Source: Jeotgalibacillus sp. R-1-5s-1
Lineage (GTDB): Bacteria > Bacillota > Bacilli > Bacillales > Jeotgalibacillaceae
NCBI RefSeq assembly: GCF_004405105.1
Contig: NZ_SORW01000005.1
Coordinates: 1 to 64,000, forward strand
Reading direction: 5' to 3'
DNA: 64,000 nucleotides
This document shows, piece after piece, positions 6,943-16,296 of the stretch (position 1 is the stretch's first letter; each line of letters opens with the position of its first letter). A program made the position numbers and the translations under genes. The notes below the pieces were generated by a model. The model was not told where the DNA came from. It saw only the letters and a program-made list of their open reading frames with translations, and made no database searches.

Positions 6943-8670
6943 ATGAACGAATTGGCTCGTTATGCGAGAGAATATAAAGGGACGCTTATTCTGCTGATTA
7001 CGATTGCGATTTTGTCTGGTGCGAGTATTATTGCGCAGGCTTATTTTATCGTGCGGATTGTAGATCAGATTTTTCTGCAGGATGCCGTGTGGAATGATGT
7101 GCTGCCGTTGTTTGGCTGGCTTGCTGTTGCGCTTGTAGCAAGGGCGATGCTTACGTTCGCGAGTGGCCGGACGGGTGCGTGGATGTCAGCGAAGGTGAAG
7201 CAGACGATCCGCGAGCAGCTTCTAGCTAAATATACGAGAAATCCTGTGCAAGCTTCTTTGCAGGGACAGTCGGGCAGAAAGATCAGTGTGATGCTCGATG
7301 CGGTGGATGAGGTAGACAGTTATTTCAGCCGCTATATTCCGCAGGTTATCCAGACGTCGATTGTTCCGCTCATGATTTTGATTGCTGCTTTTACACAGGA
7401 TTTAATTTCAGCGCTGATCCTGATGGTGACGGCGCCGTTTATTCCCCTGTTTTTTGTGATTATCGGGATTAAAACCCAGAAGAAATCTGAAGAACAGATG
7501 GGGCAGTTATCTGCTTTTTCCGGAACTTTTTTAGATACGCTTCAAGGGCTTACGACACTGAAGCTTTTCGGACAATCAAAAAAGCAGCGTGATGCGATTG
7601 AGGACAGCAGCTTTAAGTTCAGAGATGCCACACTTGAGGTGTTAAAGGTTGCCTTTATTTCGTCATTGATGCTTGAGTATATTTCAATGCTTGGGGTTGG
7701 ATTGATTGCGCTTGAGCTTGGGTTGCGGCTCGTTCTTTTTGAAAGCGTGACCTTCTTAACGGCGTTTTTCCTGCTTGTTCTGGCGCCGGAATTTTATGTG
7801 GCCATTCGTGAGCTTGGCAGTGCGTTCCATACAGGTCGGGGAAGTATAGGAGCAGCAGCCCTTATTACGTCTGAGCTTGATCAAAAAGAGGACCGGGTGC
7901 AGTGGGGGGAGCGTGTTTTAAGCAGTGATCAGCCACCTGAAATTGCTTTTAAGGATGTTCAGTTTAAGTATGGAGAAGATGGATTTAAACTCGGCCCTCT
8001 CAACGCGGAAATATCACCATTTGAAAAATCTGCGCTGATTGGAAAAAGTGGATCAGGAAAAACAACGGCGCTCCATTTGTTAAGCGGTTTGATGGCGCCA
8101 TCTGAAGGGACGATTTTAGTTGATAACAGGCCCTTAAGTGAATATACCGAGGAAAGCTGGTTTTCTAAGCTCAGCTACATCTCACAGCAGCCATTTATAT
8201 TTTCAGGAACGCTTGGAGAAAATATTGCGATTGGAAGCACCCGCCATGCAACCCGTGAAGAGATTGAGGCCGCAGCTGAGAAAGCGGGCTTGGCCGAATT
8301 GATTTCGTCACTTGAAAAAGGTCTTGATACGCCTGTTGGTGAAGCGGGCAGAGGGCTTTCAGGCGGAGAAAAGCAGCGTCTTGCTTTAGCCAGAGCCTTT
8401 TTGAAAAAACCATCAGTTATTCTTTTCGATGAACCGACAACGGGACTTGACTTGAGAACGGAAAAGATTCTGACTTCGTCCATGAAGGAACTGGGAGAGC
8501 ACGCAACGGTAATTACAGTTGCTCACAGATTGTATACGATCCGTCAGGCTGATCAGATTTTACTGCTTGAGGACGGAACATTATCAGCTAAAGGAAAGCA
8601 TGATGAACTGCTGAAATCAGCTTCTTATCGTGAAATGGTCGATGTTCAGGAAGGAGGAGTACCTCAATGA
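6943..8670 (+). CDS. cydD: Thiol reductant ABC exporter, CydD-type half-transporter
   Basis: A 575-residue ABC exporter half with six membrane helices over the first 310 residues and a C-terminal nucleotide-binding domain. Seen: Walker A GKSGSGKTTAL, signature LSGGEKQR, Walker B VILFDEPTTGLD. With CydC it exports cysteine/glutathione-type thiols needed to assemble cytochrome bd. ATG at 6943 is preferred: GGAGAG lies five bases before it, whereas the upstream in-frame GTG at 6886 falls inside the Rex box. By E. coli nomenclature this partner is CydD; in B. subtilis the first partner is named cydC. No cydAB is nearby, so the oxidase genes must be elsewhere. It overlaps cydC by four bases. Confidence 0.88.
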   Translation: MNELARYAREYKGTLILLITIAILSGASIIAQAYFIVRIVDQIFLQDAVWNDVLPLFGWLAVALVARAMLTFASGRTGAWMSAKVKQTIREQLLAKYTRNPVQASLQGQSGRKISVMLDAVDEVDSYFSRYIPQVIQTSIVPLMILIAAFTQDLISALILMVTAPFIPLFFVIIGIKTQKKSEEQMGQLSAFSGTFLDTLQGLTTLKLFGQSKKQRDAIEDSSFKFRDATLEVLKVAFISSLMLEYISMLGVGLIALELGLRLVLFESVTFLTAFFLLVLAPEFYVAIRELGSAFHTGRGSIGAAALITSELDQKEDRVQWGERVLSSDQPPEIAFKDVQFKYGEDGFKLGPLNAEISPFEKSALIGKSGSGKTTALHLLSGLMAPSEGTILVDNRPLSEYTEESWFSKLSYISQQPFIFSGTLGENIAIGSTRHATREEIEAAAEKAGLAELISSLEKGLDTPVGEAGRGLSGGEKQRLALARAFLKKPSVILFDEPTTGLDLRTEKILTSSMKELGEHATVITVAHRLYTIRQADQILLLEDGTLSAKGKHDELLKSASYREMVDVQEGGVPQ

Positions 8671-10379
8671 ATGACCTGAAAATCGTTCTAAAGGAAATTG
8701 CGAAAGAACGTAAGGATGTATGGTATTCAGTGCTGTTTGGTTTTTTAGGGGGTATCACGACAGCTGGTCTGTTTGCCTCCAGTGGTTATTTGATTTCCAA
8801 AGCGGCACTTGTTCCGCCGGTGTATACCCTGGCTTTAATGATTGCCTTCTTAAAGGTGTTCGGTCTGGCCAAAGCCGGTAGCCGATACGGGGAGCGCATA
8901 TACTCTCACCGTGCGACATTTAATATATTAGCCAGAATCCGCGTGAATTTCTTTGAAAAGCTGGAGCCGCTTGCACCGGGAATCTTTCAGAAGTTCCGGA
9001 GCGGAGATCTGCTTGCAAGAATTGTTGGCGACGTGGAAAGTCTTCAGAACTTCTTCCTCAGGGTGTATTATCCGCCGGTAGTGCTTGTGCTGATCTTCCT
9101 CAGTACGATGTTTTTCACCGCTTTTTATTCGATCTGGATTCCGTTGCTGTTTTTGGGCGGATTGCTTTTAACGGGTCTGATTCTTCCGGCACTTTTTGCA
9201 GTGAGGCGAAAGAAGCTTGAAGAAGAGGTGCGTGAGGCGCGTGCTGCTTTATCAACTGATGCGGCGGAAGTATTATATGGATTCAGAGACCTGAAGATTT
9301 ATCAGCAGCTTGATCAGAAAGAAGAGGAATTAAGACAGTCAGCTGCTTCCTACGTCAATAATCAGGAAAAAACGGGCAGTCAGGGGATGCTGAATCAGTC
9401 GTTTAACCAGTCTGCCGGATTGCTTGTGTCGTGGGGCGTGCTTGCGATGAGTGTGTATTTGGCGGTAAACGGAGATTTGGATGCGCTGTTCCTTGCGATG
9501 CTCGTGATGCTTGCGTTAACGGTTTTTGAAAATGCGACTCCGATGGCCCTTTTGGCTAATCACTATGAAGACAGTCGCCATGCGGCTCAGCGATTAAATG
9601 AAGTGACAGATATGAAGCCTGTTGAAGCAGAAGAACCGTTTCAGTCACTTGATAAAAATACTTTGGATATTCAGTTCAAAGAGGTATCTTACAAGTTTGA
9701 AGGGGAGTCGCGTCCGGTTGTTGATTCTGTCAGCTTTTCACTTCCGGCAGGTTCAAAAACGGCTGTTGTAGGAGCCAGTGGATCGGGTAAGTCTACGATT
9801 TTTCAGCTGATTCTCGGCATTCTTCGAACAGAGGATGGAGAAATTGAAATTGGCGGCAAGAACCTGAAGCATGTTCCATCTTCAGATATTTGGCGTCACG
9901 CTAACGTCGTGATGCAGGAAAATCACTTTTTCTTTGGGACAATACGGGATAACCTTTTAATTGCAGGAGAGAGTTTTTCTGATGTTGAACTGAGTGAAGC
10001 ACTTCGTCTAACAGATCTGAACCGTTTTGAACTTGATGATCCCGTTCTTGAAAAAGGGGAAAATCTTTCGGGCGGAGAACGTCAGCGGCTGGCCATTGCC
10101 CGGGCGATGCTGAAAGGTGATCGTCTGTGGCTGCTGGATGAGCCGACTTCATCTGTAGACAGTGTCACGGAAAGTCGTGTCATGTCCGCTTTATTTGAAA
10201 AAGCTGAAAATGGCACACTGCTTCTGATCAGTCACCGCTTAACAGGACTTGAGCATATGGACCGGATTCTTGTTATGGATCACGGCAGGCTCGTTGAATC
10301 GGGTACGTATCAGGAGCTTATGGAGAAAAAGGGTATATTTTATGAAATGAAGCAGATTGAGCAGGAAGTGTTTCTATAA
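8667..10379 (+). CDS. cydC: Thiol reductant ABC exporter, CydC-type half-transporter
   Basis: A 570-residue partner of the preceding gene. The membrane domain has the CydC-type stretch GERIYSHRATFNILARIR, followed by FEKLEPLAPG and LLARIVGDVESL. The ATPase domain has Walker A GASGSGKSTIF, signature LSGGERQR and Walker B LWLLDEPTSSVD. ATGA overlap with cydD and the AAGGAGG site upstream indicate translational coupling. The heterodimer acts at the cytoplasmic membrane to keep the outer face reduced for cytochrome bd and c assembly. It ends in a strong terminator, so the unit is cydDC only, driven from the Rex-box promoter. Confidence 0.88.
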   Translation: MNDLKIVLKEIAKERKDVWYSVLFGFLGGITTAGLFASSGYLISKAALVPPVYTLALMIAFLKVFGLAKAGSRYGERIYSHRATFNILARIRVNFFEKLEPLAPGIFQKFRSGDLLARIVGDVESLQNFFLRVYYPPVVLVLIFLSTMFFTAFYSIWIPLLFLGGLLLTGLILPALFAVRRKKLEEEVREARAALSTDAAEVLYGFRDLKIYQQLDQKEEELRQSAASYVNNQEKTGSQGMLNQSFNQSAGLLVSWGVLAMSVYLAVNGDLDALFLAMLVMLALTVFENATPMALLANHYEDSRHAAQRLNEVTDMKPVEAEEPFQSLDKNTLDIQFKEVSYKFEGESRPVVDSVSFSLPAGSKTAVVGASGSGKSTIFQLILGILRTEDGEIEIGGKNLKHVPSSDIWRHANVVMQENHFFFGTIRDNLLIAGESFSDVELSEALRLTDLNRFELDDPVLEKGENLSGGERQRLAIARAMLKGDRLWLLDEPTSSVDSVTESRVMSALFEKAENGTLLLISHRLTGLEHMDRILVMDHGRLVESGTYQELMEKKGIFYEMKQIEQEVFL

Positions 10380-10384
10380 AATGC

Positions 10385-10417
10385 GGGACAACGGCGGGGG
10401 CTGTTGTTCCTTTTTTT
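10385..10417 (+). terminator. Terminator of cydDC
   Basis: Stem GGGACAACGGC/GCTGTTGTTCC with G-U pairs, GGG loop, then seven T. A separate GTACAAG/CTTGTAC inverted repeat at 10430-10467 lies between it and the helicase gene; no role could be assigned. Confidence 0.8.
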
Positions 10418-10524
10418 GTAGTGCGGCTAGTACAAGAGGCATTTTCTTCAGCATGAACTCCTTGTACAAAGCGATCAATGTTACAATAACCGCATAGAAG
10501 ATTTGAACAGGAGACGAACGGATT

Positions 10525-12681
10525 ATGGCAGATTATTTTGAGAGAAAGCGGAAGGAAATTGGCGTAAATCTAAATGAAGTTCAGAAAAAGGCTGTTCTTC
10601 ATGGAGATGGACCATTACTTTTACTGGCGTCACCGGGATCAGGAAAAACGACAACGATTATGATGAGAATCGGTCACCTGATTGAAGAGCGTGGAGTGGA
10701 TCCATCAAGAATAAAGGGAGTGACATTCAGTAAAGCCGCTGCAGATGACATGAAGCAGCGTTTTAATAAAATGTTCCCAGCCCTTCCGGAAGTCGATTTT
10801 TCAACTATTCACAGCCTTGCGTTTTCAGTCGTGCGGGATTATTTAAAGAAACAGCGCCGCTCATGGCAGCTGATTGAAGGCCCAGTAGAGGATCCGGCAG
10901 ATTTTACAGGAAATAAGAAGATGCTGCTGAGGAATCTGTTTCAGCGTTTTAATAAAGAATCGATTACAGATGATCAGCTTGAGGAGCTGACGAACTATAT
11001 CAGCTTTATCAAAAATAAGCTGGTTCCCCGTGCAAAATGGAACACCGTGAAATGCGAGGTAAAGCAGGCAGCGGACATTGCAGAAGAATATGAGCGGGTG
11101 AAGCAGCAGAATCCTGACCAGCTGATGCTGGATTATGATGATATGCTAACGCTTGCCTTAGAGGCATTTAAAACGGATTCTGCGCTTTTGAAAAGCTACC
11201 AGTCCCGCTTTGATCACGTTCTGACTGATGAAAGTCAGGACACTTCACTCGTTCAGCACGCGATCGTGGAAAAGCTGGTGGAGCCGCATCAGAATTTGTG
11301 TGTGGTGGCTGATGATGATCAGTCGATTTATACGTGGAGAGCAGCTGAGCCACAGTATCTGCTGGATTTTAAGAAGGTGTATCCGCAGGCAGAAGTGCTG
11401 ATGATGGAGCAAAATTACCGCTCCACACCTGAAGTGGTCAATGCAGCTAATGAATTTATTAAACATAATAAAAACCGGTATGAAAAAAATATGTTCACTG
11501 AAAATGAAGAGGGAGAAGCGGTCCGGATCAGAGTGTTTCCGGATTATGAGGATCAGGCAGCGTATCTGGCCCAGGAGCTTGCCAAGCTTGAAAACTACCG
11601 TGATGCCGCTGTACTTTATCGCACTAACAGCTCCTCAATTTTAATTATGAATGAGCTTGAAAGAGCTCAGATCCCCTTTTACATGAAGGATTCGGATGTC
11701 CGTTTTTTCAGCCACTGGATTGTGGAGGATATCCTCAACTTTATGAGGCTGACTTTTAACGATACAAAAGTGGAACTGTTTGAAAAAATCTCGACCAAAT
11801 GCCTCGGTTATGTGACCCGTCAGCAGCTGTTTGAATTGAAAAAACAGCCTGAGGAAGGATCGGTTTTTGATCGGCTGCTTCAACTTCAGTCGCTGAAGGA
11901 TTACCAGAAAAAGCAGCTGAATGGATTGAAACGTGCGTTTGACAGAATGAAGGGGGGAGAGCCATACCGCGTGATCCGGATGATCCGTGAGCAGGCGGGA
12001 TATGACCGCGCGCTTGAAAAAATGAGTGAAAATCTCGGTTTTTCACTGGAATATCTGCATGATGTACTTGGCACGCTTGAACAGATTGCCCGTAAAGAAA
12101 CCGGGATGGTCGCCTTTGCGAATCGCCTCAAGCATCTGGAGTCGCTTTTAAAGACGTCTAAATTCAACAAGCATCAGAATGCGGTAACCTTATCTACGCT
12201 TCACAGCTCAAAGGGTTTGGAGTTCAAAAAGGTGTATATGCTTGATTTAATCAGTGATGTCATCCCTTCAAAAAATGATGAAAAGGAACAGAAGGCAGGA
12301 AATCGCGAGCCGATTGAAGAAGCGGCACGCCTGTTTTATGTTGGTATGACCCGTGCGGAGGAGGAGCTTGAGCTGCTCTCCTACAGAAACCGGGCTGGTA
12401 ATGCAACAAAGCCGTCACCATTTTTGCTGCGGGTGAACGAAATCATTCATCCACCGGAGGAACAACAGCAAATCGAAGAGTCACGCATTCCGCAAAATCC
12501 AAATGCAATCAGAAAAGTTTCAGACCTTGAAGTAGGCCGTTTTGTGAAGCATCGTGTATTTGGAAAAGGCAGAATTGAAGGATTTACAGAAGACGGACTC
12601 GAAATTAAATTTGCGAAGGGAACAAAAAGGCTGGCACTGGATCTTTGCTTAACGATGGGACTGCTGGAACCGTCGGACTAA
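10525..12681 (+). CDS. UvrD/Rep-family ATP-dependent DNA helicase (YjcD-like)
   Basis: A 718-residue superfamily 1A helicase. Motifs in order: Walker A ASPGSGKTTTIMMRI (about residue 32), GVTFSKAAADDMKQRF (Ia), VLTDESQDTS (motif II, DESQD), VADDDQSIYTWRAAEP (III), QNYRSTPEVV (IV), TLHSSKGLEFKKVYML (V) and RLFYVGMTRAEEEL (VI). The C-terminal tail VGRFVKHRVFGKGRIEGF resembles the PcrA C-terminal domain. It likely unwinds DNA 3'-5' in repair. Compared with PcrA the 2B region is different, and the closest B. subtilis match I recall is YjcD. The ribosome binding site AGGAGA lies upstream of ATG. A zinc-ribbon mini-gene and a GNAT gene follow tightly, suggesting co-transcription. Confidence 0.88.
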   Translation: MADYFERKRKEIGVNLNEVQKKAVLHGDGPLLLLASPGSGKTTTIMMRIGHLIEERGVDPSRIKGVTFSKAAADDMKQRFNKMFPALPEVDFSTIHSLAFSVVRDYLKKQRRSWQLIEGPVEDPADFTGNKKMLLRNLFQRFNKESITDDQLEELTNYISFIKNKLVPRAKWNTVKCEVKQAADIAEEYERVKQQNPDQLMLDYDDMLTLALEAFKTDSALLKSYQSRFDHVLTDESQDTSLVQHAIVEKLVEPHQNLCVVADDDQSIYTWRAAEPQYLLDFKKVYPQAEVLMMEQNYRSTPEVVNAANEFIKHNKNRYEKNMFTENEEGEAVRIRVFPDYEDQAAYLAQELAKLENYRDAAVLYRTNSSSILIMNELERAQIPFYMKDSDVRFFSHWIVEDILNFMRLTFNDTKVELFEKISTKCLGYVTRQQLFELKKQPEEGSVFDRLLQLQSLKDYQKKQLNGLKRAFDRMKGGEPYRVIRMIREQAGYDRALEKMSENLGFSLEYLHDVLGTLEQIARKETGMVAFANRLKHLESLLKTSKFNKHQNAVTLSTLHSSKGLEFKKVYMLDLISDVIPSKNDEKEQKAGNREPIEEAARLFYVGMTRAEEELELLSYRNRAGNATKPSPFLLRVNEIIHPPEEQQQIEESRIPQNPNAIRKVSDLEVGRFVKHRVFGKGRIEGFTEDGLEIKFAKGTKRLALDLCLTMGLLEPSD

Positions 12682-12693
12682 AGGGGTGTAAGA

Positions 12694-12831
12694 ATGCGCG
12701 AAGAAGTGGGCCAGTGCGTGCACTGCGGGAAAACCGTGTATTGTGAAAATGGATTTTTAAACGGTGTGACAGAGGAAAATAAGCTTTACTGTATGGAGTG
12801 TGGGGAGGAAGCAGGAGATGGGGAAATTTGA
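12694..12831 (+). CDS. 45-residue zinc-ribbon protein
   Basis: A short frame starting ATG 12694, twelve bases after the helicase stop, with AGGGGTG upstream. It has two CxxC pairs, CVHCGK near residue 8 and CMECGE near residue 33, spaced as in a one-zinc ribbon. The last 14 bases overlap the next gene, so the three genes look like one operon. The function is unknown. The neighbouring helicase makes a DNA- or RNA-related role possible, but nothing in the sequence proves it. Proteins this small are often missed by automatic annotation. Confidence 0.65.
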   Translation: MREEVGQCVHCGKTVYCENGFLNGVTEENKLYCMECGEEAGDGEI

Positions 12832-13630
12832 AAAAGCAGCTGGTGTGATTGCGGAGCTGAATCAAAAGCCTGCCCATCATGTCGGGTATTGCGGAGTCGA
12901 TGAACAGGAGATTTTGAAATCCTTAAAGGAAGACATTGCGGATGAGTACCTGTTTTTTGATGGGGACAATGTGCTGGCACTTGATTACGAGGACGGCACA
13001 GCAGATATGTGGGGTCCGTTTATTAAGGAAGGAAAAGACTGGGCGCATATGGCAGACCGTCTGTTGGAGAAGGTTCCTACAGGGACAACGTTGCACGGTT
13101 TTTACGGGAAAGACAATGTACGCGCAGGTGAATGGGTTCTTGAACACGGCGGCGAGAAAACAAGTGAGGAATACGTCTTGTCAGCCTGTGAATTTAATGA
13201 ACGGGATGATCAGTCAGGTGTAGTAGTGCGTCTCTATCATGATGGGGATAAAAGTGCGTTTGTTCAACTTCATGACAGTATTTTTCCTAATACTTATTAT
13301 TCAGCTGAAGAAATCCTCGGGAGAACGAATGAGTTTAGACCATTGTTGATCGCAACACTGGACGATGCACCAGTCGGTTATGTATATGCGGAATCAGATG
13401 CTGAGTTCAATGAAGGGACAATTGAGTTTCTGGGCACTGCAGCTGAATCACGCGGCAAAGGAGTCGGCTATGCACTTCTCCGGCAGGCGATGGATAAGTT
13501 AATGAGCAAGCAGAAGATCGGGCAACTGCAATTGTGTGTATCTAAAGAGAATCAGACAGCGATTCATCTGTATAAAAAGGCGGGGTTTGAGATGGAAAAA
13601 GAACTCTTTTTTTATGTGATGAAGGTATAA
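12818..13630 (+). CDS. GNAT family N-acetyltransferase with N-terminal extension
   Basis: A 270-residue protein. The C-terminal half (about residues 128-270) is a GNAT fold: VRLYHDGDKSAFVQLHDSIFP, PVGYVYAESDAEFNEGTIEFLGTA, the acetyl-CoA loop ESRGKGVGYALLRQAMD, and CVSKENQTAIHLYKKAGFE. The N-terminal 125 residues have no motif I recognise and may be a degenerate second acetyltransferase lobe. ATG at 12818 is chosen: GGAGG lies nine bases upstream, and the in-frame GTG at 12800 is inside the previous gene without a site. The substrate is unknown. It is the last gene after the helicase and zinc ribbon. Confidence 0.85.
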   Translation: MGKFEKAAGVIAELNQKPAHHVGYCGVDEQEILKSLKEDIADEYLFFDGDNVLALDYEDGTADMWGPFIKEGKDWAHMADRLLEKVPTGTTLHGFYGKDNVRAGEWVLEHGGEKTSEEYVLSACEFNERDDQSGVVVRLYHDGDKSAFVQLHDSIFPNTYYSAEEILGRTNEFRPLLIATLDDAPVGYVYAESDAEFNEGTIEFLGTAAESRGKGVGYALLRQAMDKLMSKQKIGQLQLCVSKENQTAIHLYKKAGFEMEKELFFYVMKV

Positions 13631-13726
13631 ATGAAGGCTGTGAATGCGCCGGCTGGTGTGTTCACAGTTTTTTGACTTTTTTGATGACCAGAGAAGGAAT
13701 CGGGTTCTAAATTTCGGGTGACCAGC

Positions 13727-13909
13727 ATTCCTTCGCAATGTTAAGTTATTCCTTCTTTTCAGATTTTTATCCCTTCTTTCTGGAAAAAATTTCGATCGTT
13801 TGAAAAAATAATTCCATCACTAGGTCCACTAGAGCAGCTTTTTCCTTCAAAAACGGTTTGGATTCCATCACTTCCCAACCACAATTCCCTCAGTGCACAG
13901 CTTGATTCC
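13727..13909 (-). repeat. Phased 21-bp degenerate repeat array, second GATGGAAT-type copy
   Basis: Between two convergent genes. ATTCC/ATCCC-like cores start at 13727, 13748, 13769, 13789, 13811, 13841, 13862, 13884 and 13905. Read on the minus strand, the steps are 21, 22, 21, 30, 22, 20, 21, 21, matching the irregular interval order of the array at 1008-1186 (21, 22, 21, 30, 21, 21, 21, 21). Words such as TGATGGAATTATTTT, GAAGGGAT and GAAAAGAAGGAATAAC are also shared, so the two are copies of one element in opposite orientation. Confidence 0.75.
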
Positions 13910-13947
13910 ATCAAACACCACGACCATCTGAAAAGATCGACCCAACA

Positions 13948-13983
13948 CCAAAAAGGCCCTGTCATTTAAGACAAGACCCTTCC
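13948..13983 (-). terminator. Terminator of the gabD-like gene
   Basis: On the minus strand, AAGGGTCTTGTC pairs with GACAGGGCCTT (one bulge, G-U pairs) and runs into five T. Confidence 0.75.
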
Positions 13984-14069
13984 TAAATCTCACCAGCCAG
14001 ATGACCTTATCTAACCGAAGAAACATACATCGTCCCAAACCAGCAACGGCTCAAGAACCACCACTCATT

Positions 14070-15488
14070 TTATAACCCAACAGAAATATATTTCGTCTCA
14101 AGATACTCTTCAATGCCCTGATGACCACCTTCGCGGCCGAGTCCGCTTTGCTTGAATCCGCCGAATGGAGCTTCCGGTGCGGAAGGCAGTCCATCGTTTA
14201 GACCGACAATTCCGTATTCCAGTGCTTCGGACAGCCGGATGCCGGTTGAAAGGTTTTCTGTGAACACATACGCTGCGAGTCCATAGATCGAATCATTGGC
14301 CCGTTCGATTGCCTCTTCTTCTGTTTTAAACGTTGTAATCGGAGCGACCGGTCCAAACGTTTCTTCCTTCATGCAAAGCATATCGTCTGTCACACCGGAT
14401 AAAACAGTCTGTTTGTAAAACAGTCCGTCACGGCGCTCTCCTCCTGTCTCCACGGCAGCTCCTTTTGATACAGCATCCTGAATATGTTCATCGACCTTTT
14501 CCACAGCATCCTCATTGATCAGAGGCCCAAGATCAACACCTTCTTCAAGACCATCACCAAGCGTTAAAGCTGCCACTTTTTCAGTGAAGATTTTTGTGAA
14601 TTCATCTGCAACATCTTCATGCACATAAATGCGATTCGCACTTACGCATGTCTGCCCGGCGTTACGAAATTTCGTTGCAACCACACCTGCTGCCGCTTTT
14701 TCAAGATCAGCATCATCCATTACAATCGCAGGTGCGTGTCCGCCAAGCTCAAGTGAAATTTTCTTCATCGTATCCGCTGCGCCTTTCATAAGCGATTTAC
14801 CGACCTCGGTTGAGCCGGTAAAGGTCAGTTTGCGCACGCGTTCATCTGACAGCCACGCTTCACTGATATCAGAAGATTTTCCGGTGACGACATTGATCAC
14901 ACCATCCGGAATACCAGCTTCTTTAGCTAACTCCACTAGTCTGATCGCGGTAATGGGGGTCATTCCGGCTGGTTTGATCACACAGGTACATCCTGCAGCA
15001 AGTGCCGGGCCGACTTTGCGCGTAATCATGGCGGCGGGGAAATTCCATGGTGTAATAACTGCCGCTACACCAACGGGCTGCTTGTGAACGAATAAACGCT
15101 TGCCATCTTTTGAAGAAGGAATCGTTTCTCCATAGATACGTTTTCCTTCCTCTGCAAACCATTTGATAAACCCGTTGGCATAAGCGATTTCACCGGCTGC
15201 TTCCTTCAGCGGCTTACCCTGTTCAATCGTCATCGTGCGTGCGAGATCATCCGTGTTCTCATCAATGAGATGAGCCCATTTCATCAATAGTTCGCTGCGT
15301 TCATAGGCAGATTTTTTCGACCAGCTTTTGTAGGCTTCGTGTGCCGCGTCGACTGCCCGACCAGCTTCTTCTTTGCCCCCCTGTGGGACCGTCGCAATGG
15401 TTTCACCGGTTGCCGGATTGATAACCTCTATCGTATCCAGCTCCTGCCCTGTTTTTTGTCCGTTAATGATGTGTGAATATGTATCCAC
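14070..15488 (-). CDS. gabD: NAD(P)-dependent succinate-semialdehyde dehydrogenase
   Basis: A 472-residue aldehyde dehydrogenase oxidising succinate semialdehyde to succinate in GABA catabolism. Seen: the cofactor region TPWNFPAAMITRK, FTGSTEVGKSLMKGA, catalytic Glu in LELGGHAP and nucleophile Cys in NAGQTCVSANR, and EETFGPVAPITTF near the C-terminus. The overall sequence is of the GabD subfamily rather than a betaine-aldehyde or glutarate-semialdehyde enzyme, although substrate preference cannot be read with certainty. It starts at GTG, seven bases after AGGAGTGA. No gabT or permease is adjacent, so it stands alone with its own terminator. Confidence 0.85.
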   Translation of the reverse strand: MDTYSHIINGQKTGQELDTIEVINPATGETIATVPQGGKEEAGRAVDAAHEAYKSWSKKSAYERSELLMKWAHLIDENTDDLARTMTIEQGKPLKEAAGEIAYANGFIKWFAEEGKRIYGETIPSSKDGKRLFVHKQPVGVAAVITPWNFPAAMITRKVGPALAAGCTCVIKPAGMTPITAIRLVELAKEAGIPDGVINVVTGKSSDISEAWLSDERVRKLTFTGSTEVGKSLMKGAADTMKKISLELGGHAPAIVMDDADLEKAAAGVVATKFRNAGQTCVSANRIYVHEDVADEFTKIFTEKVAALTLGDGLEEGVDLGPLINEDAVEKVDEHIQDAVSKGAAVETGGERRDGLFYKQTVLSGVTDDMLCMKEETFGPVAPITTFKTEEEAIERANDSIYGLAAYVFTENLSTGIRLSEALEYGIVGLNDGLPSAPEAPFGGFKQSGLGREGGHQGIEEYLETKYISVGL

Positions 15489-15622
15489 TCTTGATCACTC
15501 CTGTCTATAGTCTGTTCTTCCACTCTACCCTTTTCATTTTATCTTCAATCTTAAATCTCGTATCTGATAAAATACGTTATAATTTAGAAGGACGAATTAT
15601 TTATTTCGCTAAAGGGATGATG

Positions 15623-16273
15623 ATGGTGGAAACGTATAAAGTTAAATCAATTAATGCAGCTCGTGTGCAAACCTTAACGTTTGGCAGTAAAACCTTTGAA
15701 AGTGCATTGTTAAAAAGCCCGATAAAAGAAGAAATGTTTGTAACAAAAACCGGCCTGACTTCTGATGAACAGACGCCCGAACATCACGGTGGAACGGAAA
15801 AAGCACTTTGCCTGTATCCGTATGATCATCATCATTTTTGGCGTGACTGGATGAAGGTGAAGGAAGGGGAGTCTATGTTTGGTGAAAACCTGACGACAGA
15901 AGGGCTTCTTGAACGTGAAACTTGTATCGGTGACCAGTTTCAATTTGGTGAAGCGGTCATTCAGGTAACGGAGCCGCGACAGCCTTGCTTTAAAATTGCC
16001 GCTAAATACGATAAGCCGGAACTTATTGTCCGAATGCGCGATTCAGGCTATACAGGATTTTATTTCCGTGTATTAAAAGAAGGGACGGTAAAGCCGGGTG
16101 ATGACCTGAAGCTGATTCAGCGTGATCCGGCAGGTGTAACGGTTCAGCATGTAAATGATCTTTTATTTGCAAAAAAGCCGACAAAAGAACAATATGAGAT
16201 GGTTCTGAGCGCACAAGCTTTATCCAAAACGCTCCGTCCTAAACTCGAGAAAAAGCTTTCAGAATTACATTAA
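15623..16273 (+). CDS. MOSC domain protein (YflK/YiiM-like)
   Basis: A cytoplasmic protein of about 216 residues with a MOSC domain, the fold that handles sulfur or molybdenum cofactor chemistry at a conserved Cys. Seen: HHGGTEKALCLYPYDHHHFW near residue 55, SMFGENLTTEGL near 90, TEPRQPCFKIAAKY near 120 with the invariant Cys, and a helical C-terminal extension (TKEQYEMVLSAQALS) as in the YiiM/YflK group. Such proteins relate to N-hydroxylated-base detoxification in E. coli YiiM. Three consecutive ATGs occur at 15617, 15620 and 15623. The last gives the best spacing from AAAGGG, and an upstream open frame has no site. A Moco biosynthesis cluster lies 42 kb downstream. Confidence 0.85.
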   Translation: MVETYKVKSINAARVQTLTFGSKTFESALLKSPIKEEMFVTKTGLTSDEQTPEHHGGTEKALCLYPYDHHHFWRDWMKVKEGESMFGENLTTEGLLERETCIGDQFQFGEAVIQVTEPRQPCFKIAAKYDKPELIVRMRDSGYTGFYFRVLKEGTVKPGDDLKLIQRDPAGVTVQHVNDLLFAKKPTKEQYEMVLSAQALSKTLRPKLEKKLSELH

Positions 16274-16296
16274 ACAGAGAGAAATCAGGTGAGGGT

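Noticed and set aside
14629-15087. 152-codon plus-strand frame antisense to gabD
   Set aside because: Entirely inside a well-conserved aldehyde dehydrogenase gene and without a start signal.
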